A stretch of DNA of 64,000 bases from Xylaria sp. FL1777. Its lineage: Eukaryota > Ascomycota > Sordariomycetes > Xylariales > Xylariaceae. Under the pieces are notes generated by a model that was not told where the DNA came from, made no database searches, and saw only the letters and a list, made by a program, of their open reading frames with translations. The stretch covers positions 62,001-126,000 of the forward strand of contig MU400548.1 in assembly GCA_022578965.1 (NCBI GenBank). The letters run 5' to 3'. Position 1 is the stretch's first letter; every line of letters starts with the position of its first letter. The position numbers were made by a program, and so were the translations under genes. Shown piece by piece: positions 23,580 through 33,025 of this stretch.

Positions 23580-24697
23580 ATGGTGGTCCTCCAAACTGTG
23601 GTTCTAGGCTTCTTACCCCTGCTGGGATCTGTGCTGGGCTACGCGAACCCGAAGACCTGCACGGGAACTTGCACCAACGCCCACGACCCGGCAATCATCC
23701 GGCGCTCTGATGGCACCTACTTCCGGTTTTCGACGAACGGGAAGATCGCCGTGCATACCGCGCCAGATATAACGGGTCCGTGGACGTACAAGGGAGCCGC
23801 GCTTCCGTCCGGCTCCTCGATCGACCTTGCTGGTAACCAGGACCTGTGGGTAAGTAGATTACCACGGGAAATACTATCAGTCATCCCCGGCTAAAAAACA
23901 CTTATCGCATAGGCACCGGATGTTAGTCTAGTCGGCAGTACATACTACCTCTACTACGCCGTGAGCGAGTTCGGATCGCAAGACTCGGCCATCGGCGTCG
24001 CGACATCGACGACGCTCGACGTAGGAACGTGGACAGACCACGGGGCAACGGGCGTCAAGTCTAGTTCGGCGAAGCCTTATAACGCCATCGACCCGAACTT
24101 GATCAACGTCGACGGCACGTACTACTTGACGTGGGGGTCGTTCTGGGACGACATCTACCAGGCGCAGATGAAGTCGTCACCCCTGACGCTCGCGAGCGGC
24201 GTCACCTCGTACCAGCTCGCGTACGACCCGACGACGACAGCCGTCGAGGGCTCCTTCATCTTCAAGTACGGGAGCTACTATTACCTATTCTATAGCCATG
24301 GCCAGTGCTGCGGCTACGACGCCGGCCTGCCTGCTGCTGGAGCCGAGTACAAGATCATGGTGTGTCGGTCGTCGTCGGCCACTGGTGGATATGTTGACAA
24401 GAATGGCGTCGCTTGCACCAACGGCGGTGGCACCGTCGTCCTTGAGTCTCACGACAATGTCTATGGACCTGGTGGTCAGGGTGTCTACCAGGATCCCACG
24501 TACGGACCGGTGAGTGCGAGAGCGATGCAACCCCTCGGTGATTTTTCTATTCGACGCGACGGTTATACTGATTTCGTTTATTCATTTCGCAGATTCTGTA
24601 CTATCATTATGTCGACAAGACCATCGGTTATGCGGATGGCGATAAGCGATTTGGCTGGAATACAATCAGCTTTTCTAGCGGCTGGCCTGTTGTTTAA
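23580..24697 (+). CDS. Secreted endo-1,5-alpha-L-arabinanase, GH43
   Basis: Three exons: 23580-23849, 23913-24509 and 24593-24697, all GT-AG, giving 323 residues. A signal peptide ([20 protein letters not shown]) precedes the five-bladed propeller domain. The three GH43 acidic positions are visible: the aspartate in AHDPAII (catalytic base), that in NAIDPNLI (pKa modulator) and the glutamate in VEGSFIF (proton donor). Also seen are [25 protein letters not shown] and, after the last splice, [23 protein letters not shown]. The enzyme hydrolyses alpha-1,5-arabinan side chains of pectin outside the cell. Length and ends match the family. The start is the first ATG, since the frame upstream opens only with non-ATG codons. 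Confidence 0.93.
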
Positions 24698-25430
24698 TAC
24701 GGACGACTGGGAATACAGATGCTGCGCCTTCAGTACATACTTACTTCGGTATCTTTTAATGGTGCGCAAGAATAATACCTTGACTGCTGCCGTTTTGATA
24801 TTGATAATGCTATTCACAACACCACGCTAACCTAGCTGGATGGTAACCAACGATCAACCAGTGCTTGTTATCAGTATCTTGCTTGTAATGAGTGGCCTCT
24901 AAGTACATTATGCGTCACTACAACAAACAACCTTGTATTCTAGGGGTCTGGAAGCAACTGTACCTAAACTACCTAGGTACTGAGTAGTATACTAGTGTAT
25001 ATTGTAGTATACTATATTCTCACAACCTGGTCAACCACGTTTTGATCCATGTTGAAAGGAGTAGAATCTGGGGAAACATAACAGGGGTTCGAATGACTAG
25101 ACAGATCGCTTGGCAGGGCCTGTGGCCTCTCGCGTTTGTTGGAAAAGTAATTACATTTGCTATGATTGGCTGGAATTACTCATGGCAGATACCCAGCCAA
25201 TCAGCAAACAGAGATGGTCGTCACTCATGATGTCACCTGGGGTAACCATGAAAGAAGTTATATAAAGGGCTTTATTCTTGGGTCAAAGAACGTCAGGGTC
25301 TATTTCCACTGAAAGCAACAGCTTCTTCACTTTCTCCTCATCTACTAAACTACTCAGACAACTCTACCTTCTCAGAGCACCTCTTACTACCCAAGTCACC
25401 TTCTATTATCTACCTGCTTTGACTTACGCC
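24698..25430. promoter_or_regulatory. Intergenic; promoter and 5' leader of the metallothionein-like gene
   Basis: No gene is evident. A TATATAAA box lies at 25259-25266, about 165 bases before the ATG at 25431. An 11-bp inverted repeat containing two opposed CCAAT boxes lies just upstream (separate entry). The 5' leader is C/T-rich. Near 24957-25015 there are ACCTAGGTA and TAGTATACTA palindromes of a type seen repeatedly in this window. Confidence 0.55.
25163..25203. promoter_or_regulatory. Inverted pair of CCAAT boxes upstream of the TATA box
   Basis: TGATTGGCTGG at 25163-25173 and its exact reverse complement CCAGCCAATCA at 25193-25203, separated by 19 bases. Each arm holds a CCAAT element, the binding site of the fungal HAP/CBC complex. 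The pair ends about 55 bases before the TATA box of the metallothionein-like gene, the usual distance for an upstream activating site. Confidence 0.6.
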
Positions 25431-25874
25431 ATGGCCACTGAAGTTGTCAAGGCAACTCCTACTTGCTGCGGCAAGAATTCGGGAAACGAGTGTGTTTGTG
25501 GTAAGAGAGTCATCACATCTAATTCACGATAGGTCTACGAGCCTAGCAATCCCGAGCTGTGAAATGCCGGTACTGACATGTCCTGTGCTACAGCAAAGCA
25601 GGCGACCTGCTCCTGCGGCAACCAGTCCGCTCTCCACTGCACGTGTCAGAGGGCAGCGACAGAGAACATTGTAAGCGGCGCCCGGTGCTCATGTCGCGCG
25701 CGCCCGGCCGGGCAGTGCACGTGTGACAACGCGGCAAAGGAGAATGCGGCTGTCTTGGGCAACACCTGCGAATGCGGCTCCCGTCCGGCTGGCTCATGCA
25801 CATGCGAGCGGGCTGCTGCGGACTTGAATCCAAATCCAAACCCAAATGAGATTGACTTCACGACCAAGAAGTAA
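25431..25874 (+). CDS. Cysteine-rich metallothionein-like (copper-resistance type) protein
   Basis: Exon 1 is 25431-25500, followed by a 93-nt intron (GTAAGA...CTACAG), then exon 2 at 25594-25874, giving 116 residues. The sequence is a series of cysteine pairs: TCCG, ECVCA, TCSCG, HCTCQ, RCSCR, QCTCD, TCECG and SCTCE, 16 cysteines in all, separated by conserved SALHC, SGARCSCRARPAGQCTC and GSRPAGSCTC segments. The tail is Asn/Pro-rich and ends DFTTKK. The clusters are those of a cytosolic thiolate metal chelator, probably for copper or zinc. The arrangement matches a conserved ascomycete family described as CRD2-like. Metal specificity cannot be read from the sequence. The strong TATA and paired CCAAT boxes suggest inducible, high expression. 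Confidence 0.85.
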
Positions 25875-27445
25875 GGAAGTAAGAGATATTGTTCATAAGA
25901 GGTTGTGGGAACATGAGGAAATGACGGGATGATGAGACGGGCCAATGAAGAGACTGTTTGTACTCTATCGGGAACATTTGTGATACGGACCTCGGAGCTG
26001 TGATACAAAGGGATGGATAGCTCGGCGTTTACACCAATACCATTGTGCATACTTATATACACTGCTCTTGAGCTGAAAAAATATCTTTTTAGCAAGTGCA
26101 CCTAATTCTATGCTTTGTTGTTAATGTAACTAGCCAATGAGGCAAGTCAGGACAACTTACCGCCTTGTACAGGAAAAGTTCATGTACTCAGAAGTCTAGG
26201 ACTTTGGTTAATTCTGCCGGACAAATTAGATGCTGCACAACCCTAGATTAAGCTGATTGGAGGTAAACTGTTCTTGGCATGAACTAATGCATTAATGATG
26301 TACTTCAGTACCTAGAGGTACTGAGTGTATGTAGATACCTGTATGTAAGAAGTAGGTATTTATATTCTCTTGTCCTCAGTCACATAAATACCTGGGTAGG
26401 TACATGCAGTACTTACGCGACTTTGGCATGTGTGACTTCCTAGCCTTGCTGTACCCAGCAATCAATGTATGCTGTTACACACAGGAAGTACATTTGGTAC
26501 CCAGCAACAACAGTGTATGTACCCCCTTGCAGGGCGGTGAAGGAGCTCCTGTGGGGCCCTGTCACGTCTTGATTTGCTCTGTGGCGCCACATGCAGCTCA
26601 TTGGTCTAGGCAGTGTAGGGGGGTTCCTTGCTTGTCTACTGCACCTTGCCTTGTCTATCTTGCCAAGACTTGTACCGACCGATAGTATACTACCTAATAT
26701 ACTTGAGTGAAGAGTGCTATCTGCTGCCTATAATTGCCTACCTAGAGGTACTACTATGGACATTTGCTACCTACCTTAGGTACCTAGCCTCTGGTACCTA
26801 GGTACATACTACTACATAGCTTAGGTACCTACTTAGTTATGTACCTAGGTACCTACCTATTGTTTGTACCTTCCAAGCTAGCGAGCCAAGGGCTGATGTT
26901 TTTCTCTGCTGACAGATCCAACCTTTCCAGTCTTGTAATGTGATAAAAAAAAATACAACAAGCCACCGGCGCGTCTTTTTCCTCGACCCTACCTACCAAG
27001 TCGAAGCATTCATAGTCCCAAACTCCCCCGACCTTTCTCTATACACAGCCTTTCCCTGCGAACAACACCAACAAAGGCCAACTTCACAATTTGCACATTG
27101 TAATTGTTGTGGATTTTCCTCACGCCTGCGCATTTTGACGCCCATCGAATCAATCCATCACCCCAGGTTGGGTCGATATCAGGCCATCAGGTCATCGGGC
27201 TCGCTCGCGTCTGTCCTGGATTCAGCCTTGCACCTTGTTTTTCGCATCCCTCTCTTCCATCTCTTGCTCTGTAGCGCGATCACATACAAGCCATCAGCAG
27301 CTACCCTACCACTTACGGCCGTTACCTCGATCGGCCACTGTACCACGAGTCGCGGCGAGTGTCTGAGACTCTGAGCGACATCTCCCCCCCATCACCCTCG
27401 TTCCTATCTTTTTGCCCCCTCAAGCAACGCGTCACAGTGAGCATC
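25875..27445. promoter_or_regulatory. Intergenic region and 5' leader upstream of the RCC1 gene
   Basis: No gene is seen in these 1.57 kb. Two clusters of the palindromic word TAGGTACCTA/ACCTAGGTA occur (about 26310-26405 and 26740-26875). From about 26970 the sequence is C/T-rich, typical of a housekeeping promoter and untranslated leader. A plus-strand frame at 26940-27374 lacks domain features and probably belongs to that leader. Confidence 0.45.
26741..26872. repeat. Cluster of TAGGTACCTA-type palindromes
   Basis: Within about 130 bases the words ACCTAGAGGTAC, ACCTACCTTAGGTACCTA, GGTACCTAGGTAC, TTAGGTACCTA and TACCTAGGTACCTACC follow one another. Related words occur at about 24965, 26310, 29720 and 35474. 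The elements are not equally spaced. They may be a dispersed low-complexity family or binding sites. Confidence 0.6.
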
Positions 27446-29376
27446 ATGGCACCAAGGTCAAAGAAGCCCACTGCTGCCGCCAACGGCACGACCAGCGCGC
27501 CAGCGAAAGCCTCAAAGCCTGCCGCTGCCACCAAAGCTAAAGCTTCCACCGCTAAGACTGCTGCTGCTGCTAAAGCGCCTGCAACCTCCAAAACTTCCTC
27601 AAAAGCCGCAACAAAGCCTGCGCCGAAGTCGACCGCGAAGGCTGCGAAGGCCGACGGCGCCACTAAGAAGACTGCAACCACAGCAAAGGCCACTGCAGCC
27701 AAGGCAAAGACAAAGGCTACCACGACGAAAAAAGCCGCTGCTGATAAGGCCGCGCCTGCCGTAAAGAAGCCTGTCAAAAACAGCAACGGAAAGCGACCAA
27801 TCGACGATGACGACGATGGAGGTGATGAGCCTTCTAGTTCGTCTAGTGCCTCCACGGGACCAAGCGAACCGAGACCAAAGAAGAAGGCCCGTGTTGCTGC
27901 CGCCGTTGACGGCCCTACGGGCTGGCGCAAGCAAGTCGTATTGAAGAGGCGCAAGAGAAACGTCGTCAATAATACCATTCCTACCGTTCCTCTTGACATC
28001 TTCGTTTTTGGAGAAGGTAGCTCCGGCGAACTTGGTCTGGGCAGCAAGAAATACGACGGCAAGAGGCCAATCGATGTCAAACGCCCTCGCATAAACCACA
28101 ACCTCGATGCAAAGAAGGTCGGCGTTGTTGATATTGCCTGCGGAGGTATGCACACAATCGCCCTAACCAAAGACAATCGAGTTCTTACCTGGGGTGTCAA
28201 CGACGACAAAGCCCTTGGTCGTGACACTACCTGGGCCGGCGGCGTGCGTGACGCCGATGCTGAGGATTCTGATTCTGATTCTGATGACGATGACGATACT
28301 GGGATTAACCCTCTCGAAAGCACTCCTACCCAGATTGAGAAGGGTGAACTCGAGGAGACCGATATCATCTGCAAGGTTGCCGCTAGTGATTCGGCCTCCT
28401 TCTTATTAACAACGGATGGCTTTGTCTTCGGCTGGGGAACTTTCCGCGGCGCTGATGGTATTATTGGATTCTCCAAAGGTATTAAGGTGCAGCCCACCCC
28501 CATGTTGATCGCACCGCTACAAGACATAACCAACATAGCTTGTGGTTCCAACCACGTTATAGCCTTGGATATTCATGGTAAGGTCTGGACATGGGGTAGT
28601 GGCGGCCAGTTCCAGTTAGGCCGAAAGCCTCTAACACGCCATGGCGGTCCTACGGCGACACTTCAACCAGAGCCTTGCGGCATGTTCGGCAAGAAACACT
28701 ATGCTGTTAGCGTGGCTGCCGGCTCGTATCACAGTTTCTACATCGACAACCAGCAGCGTGTTTGGTCATGGGGCCTAAACAATTACTCGCAAACCGGTCA
28801 GTACGACGACACCGGCAAGGACGATGCCATGGTCCTTCAGCCCAAACTCGTAGATTCACTCAAGGATCTGAATATCGATTTGATAGCGGGAGGCGAACAC
28901 CACTCTGTTGCCCGCAGTAAGGATGGGAAACTCTTGACATGGGGTCGTGTCGATGGCCACCAAGTTGGCCAACCATTCACCTTGCTTAACGAGGACAATG
29001 CCATGTTTGACGAGAACAACCGGCCTCGCATTCTCCTCAAGCCCACTCCAGTTCCAGGTAAGCAGTTTCCACACAACCTTGATGCGCCTGTCAGTATCTA
29101 TGGCTAACAACACAAACAGATGTCAATGCTCAATTTGTTACTGCTGGTGTTGATACGAGCTTCGCCATTGATGTGATTGGCCGAGTATATTCATGGGGCT
29201 TCTCTGCAAACTACCAAACTGGACAGGGCACCACAGACGATATCGAGGTTCCAACCATGATCGATAACTCGGCCATCCGTCAGCGGGAAATTATCTGGGC
29301 TGGTGCCGGTGGCCAGTACTCTGTCCTTGCAGCTGAGCATGGCTCTGATGGATCTCCATCAGTGAATGGAAATTAA
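27446..29376 (+). CDS. RCC1-family Ran guanine-nucleotide exchange factor (Pim1/Srm1-like)
   Basis: Exon 1 is 27446-29057, exon 2 is 29120-29376. The 62-nt intron has GTAAGC, CTAAC and ACAG, and the product is 622 residues. The first 170 residues are Lys/Ala/Thr-rich like a linker histone tail and end in a basic cluster, consistent with nuclear and chromatin targeting. Seven propeller repeats follow: FGEGSSGELGLG, TWGVNDDKALG, GWGTFRGADGIIG, TWGSGGQFQLG, SWGLNNYSQTGQ, TWGRVDGHQVGQ and, in exon 2, SWGFSANYQTGQG. An acidic DSDSDSDDDD loop interrupts repeat two. The protein should load GTP onto Ran at chromatin, driving nuclear transport and mitotic control. The start is the first ATG of the histone-like tail. 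Confidence 0.93.
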
Positions 29377-30932
29377 GCTACGACGAGGCATAGTATGGAA
29401 GGGGAAATGAAGTTCTTAATTTTTGAGAAGGGTTGTACTAGTATATAATGTTTGCATCTCACTTTATGTTGGAGATCCATGGTTAAGGGCAATGATGTGG
29501 CTGGTATCTTTTGGCGGGCATAGCTATTCTTGTCTAGCCGCTTAGGTGCAAGATGCTCGAGATGATGACGAACAGCAAGATTGCTTTTCGATTGCCATCG
29601 CCAATGTGACAATAGGGAAGTTAAAGACGAGAAATGGCCTAGCGTTATTATGTTGATTTACAAATACACCTTTTAGCCATTCTACCCAGCGCTAGAAGCG
29701 GCGATATGCACACTTTGGTACCTACCTAGATACTACCTAGATACTTAAGGGTTCGCCTGACGGTACAGGATCGTATATAGGCACTGGAGACTAGTAGCCA
29801 TTGACTGTGTAGCATTACCAGTGCCAAGATATAGAAGAGAAGAATGACCGGAGAATCAAAGTTGATCATCTTCCGGACCTTTGGTGGCCAATGCGCTATA
29901 GTATAAATCTATGACTGGGTGCTGTGTTTCTGTACCTGCTGCCCTATAGTTGGGGTAACTGTACCCGGTCCAACTGTTGTTTCCAAAGACATGTCATTTA
30001 CTTGTTGGATTACAACATAGCCGCCTTCAACGGTAATATATATAAGGATTCATTGCCATGGTAAATGCATATCAACTGGAATCCTCATCCCGATCTCGAC
30101 CGAGTATCTGAGAGTCTCGCCCCTTGGGCAGAACCAGTGACCGGGCACTTGCGTATCTTGTTCATATTAAATATATATAACATGAAATTGCAGAATGCGC
30201 ACTGGTTAAACAGATCCGACTGACGTACGATTCGTATTAGGCGCAATGATTATATAGTGCCAAGAAGGCCGGAATTTAAGCTTCCGACCTTGATCGCAGA
30301 TGTAGACTCCTTAAATAGCAACTCTTTCGTGATCTAGATACTCATTAGAATTGTCTAGTGCTATAGAACAAATGTATTATATCTTCTAGATTATGGACAG
30401 TAGGTATGGTGGCACTCTGTAGCTGCATATGCATGCACATAAATTCGAGCTAACATTCATCCAGCCTATACATGGTTATTGGAAAGCCTCTATGAATAAA
30501 ATGAACTTTCGTTAATAAAGAACAGGCCTTATCAGCCCCTTTACTCTAGCCCATGTTTAAGGGCCGGGGTAACCGTAGATTGTTGAGTAACTGTACGACA
30601 CGTCGAGCATTACCCTAGTCAGCACTCCGATATCCAGCGGTTAATTATCAGATCTTATCCGGTGCTGCCACCTCAAGAAGCATATACTGTTTCTCATTCT
30701 ATCGTTCAACGGAGGTCGACTCTGTTGCATCGGGACGAAAATCAAGCCTTAGCATTATAACGATGCCGGTAGATCAATGCTAAGGATGGTCTAATGACGT
30801 GAGCATGACCGTAGACTTAAACGAAACTGTCAACGTATAGTTAGCCAATAAATAAGTCCTTGGCATCAAGAAAGATGTTAGAATATCCAATTGCCTCATT
30901 CACAGTTTGTTACACCCAGTCATCTTGTCACA
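29377..30932. other. Intergenic, 3' of RCC1 and upstream of the serine hydrolase
   Basis: 1.55 kb with no supported gene. It includes ACCTACCTAGATACTACC words at about 29720, several AT-rich TATATA runs (30042-30050, 30170-30180) and CCAAT plus AATAAATA at 30843-30854, the last about 80 bases before the serine hydrolase start and possibly part of its promoter. Confidence 0.4.
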
Positions 30933-33025
30933 ATGCTGGAATATTGGCGAAATCTTGCCTGGCTAATCATCATCGAGGCTATCCTTTCACATGCCAAGCA
31001 GAATTGTCCGCTTTATGGCCTTGGTTATCCTAAACCCGATGACTTATTCGGTCACCAGGGTATCGATGATGCCGCTAATGCTCTGGACTCGGTGTTTGAA
31101 GAGTATATTGACAATGCTAACAACACAGGCTCTGACCAGTTTTCCTATTCCGTCCAAGTCTTCGCCGCAAATGAACAGATGCCACTATGGTCTCATTACT
31201 GGACGGCAAAAAACTTGGAAACGATGGACACAACAGGGGTCAAGAAAGTCGACGGAGATACTGTCTATCGTATAGGTAGCCTAAGCAAGATATTCACGAT
31301 GCTGACTTTCCTTTCTGAGGTGGGAGACTCCTCATGGAACGAGCCTATCACCAAATTCATCCCCGAAATAGCGGTGATGGCAGCGAACGGACGAGATAAC
31401 TCACATTCACTCACGACTCCAGACTGGGGCTCAATTACTATCGGTGCTTTGGCGAGTCAGATTTCCGGCTTGATGAGAGATTGTTAGCGGATACTTTGCC
31501 TTTCGATTGACACTGTCACTAAGTGAATGATTATTAGATTCGATGCTCGGTGAACTCACCCAGACCAGTAATATCACCCAAGCCAAGGCCATGGGTCTGC
31601 CAGTCCTGGCCGGTAGCGATATACCGCCGTGCGGGAGCAACCCTGTTTGCAATAGACCGCGTAAATACCGTTCTATCATTTTCTTTGATTTCATCTCATC
31701 TCACTTCACGCCACATTATACCATCATAGATATTTTCCACTGATCGACGAAATTCCATTATAGAATTTTTCCTGGGACTGAAGAAACTTCCCCCGTCGTT
31801 TTCGCCATTTGTCACGCCGGCATATTCGGACATCGGATATGTTCTCTTAGGCTATGCCCTAGAGAAAATGACAGGGAAACCGTTCGAGCGGTCCTTCGAA
31901 GACAACGTAGTAGAGCCCCTGAATCTAACCCGTACATTTTACAGCACGCCCCATGATTCCCTAGGAGTTATACCGGGCGACAGGAAGCAGACGACCTGGG
32001 CTTTCAACATGGGGAATGAATCGCCGTGAGCCTGCATTCCAACGACTTACTAGCTAGTAGCTAATCCCGGCTAGTACAGGAAGTGTCTATTGTTCAGTTT
32101 CAGATCTATCGGCTGTGGGAAGGGCCATCTTGAAATCGACCCTGTTACCCTGGTCCGTAACCCGGCGATGGCTGAGACCCGTGACCTTCAGCTCCGACCC
32201 TGTCTCGTCCGTTGGTAGTCCTTGGGGTGTCCGCAGGCTCTCTCTATCACAAAGTAAGGATCGCAAGACCTTCTTTCTAGAAAGACGGAATGACTAGCAC
32301 CCAACCGCCTAGTGATCCCCTTATGCAACCCCGTTGCCTCACACAAGTGCGCTCGCTAACATCATACCAAAGACTCAACGTATCAATTCGTAACAACATT
32401 CAACAAGCTAGGCAGCATAGGTAAATACAGCGCACTTCTAGCAGTAATCCCAGACCTCGACATCGGATTCTCCGTGATAGCAGCGGGTGAGATCCCCGCA
32501 AGTCTAGTGACGGACATAGCAGACACGCTAGCGAACACGTATCTCCCGACGATACAGGGGATCGCGCGGGCGCAGGCGAATACGACGTACGCGGGGAGGT
32601 ACAAGAGCGTGACGGGGAACTCGTCGCTGACCATCTCCGTCGATGACGTCAACCCGGGCCTCGGCGTCGGCCCGTGGGTCAGCAACGGCGTCAACATGAT
32701 GGGGCTCGCGGTGGCGCTCGCGCAGAATATCTCTCGCGACTACTGGGACGACGTGCAGCCCAGCGTCCGCCTCTACCCCACCGGGCTGTGGGATGCCCTG
32801 CCACACGGCGGACGGCGCGTCGGCTTCAAGGCCACCTTTGAAGACGTCGGGCTGCCGGACGTTTCGAACCCGTACACGACTGATTGCGCGACTTGGGTTG
32901 GCGTGACCAGTGTGGCGTATGGGTCGCAGCCGCTAGACGAGTTTATCTTTGAATTTGATGGTAATGGGACTGTGGTTGCCGTGGAAAATTCCGCTTTGAG
33001 GAATCGGTTGATCAAGATTTCCTGA
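30933..33025 (+). CDS. Secreted serine hydrolase of the beta-lactamase/penicillin-binding fold
   Basis: Five exons, 30933-31482, 31538-31660, 31764-32025, 32075-32253 and 32373-33025, give 588 residues. All introns are GT-AG and in frame. A signal-like start (MLEYWRNLAWLIIIEAILSHA) precedes the domain. The nucleophile motif S-x-x-K is at 116-119 (RIGSLSKIF). The second motif, usually Y-S-N, reads Y-S-D at 245-247 (PAYSDIGYVLLGYALEKMTG). SASQISGL-type and TGSVYCSVSDLSAVG segments and the C-terminal domain with N-glycosylation sites match the large fungal family annotated as beta-lactamase-related or LACTB-like. The real substrate of these proteins is generally unknown: esterase, peptidase or lactamase action are all possible. 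Splicing restores family continuity at each junction. Confidence 0.87.

Noticed and set aside
27322..28551. 409-codon reverse-strand frame opposite the RCC1 gene
   Set aside because: The Ala/Val/Leu-rich composition is the mirror of the Lys/Ala-rich histone-like tail. The plus-strand RCC1 repeats explain the region.
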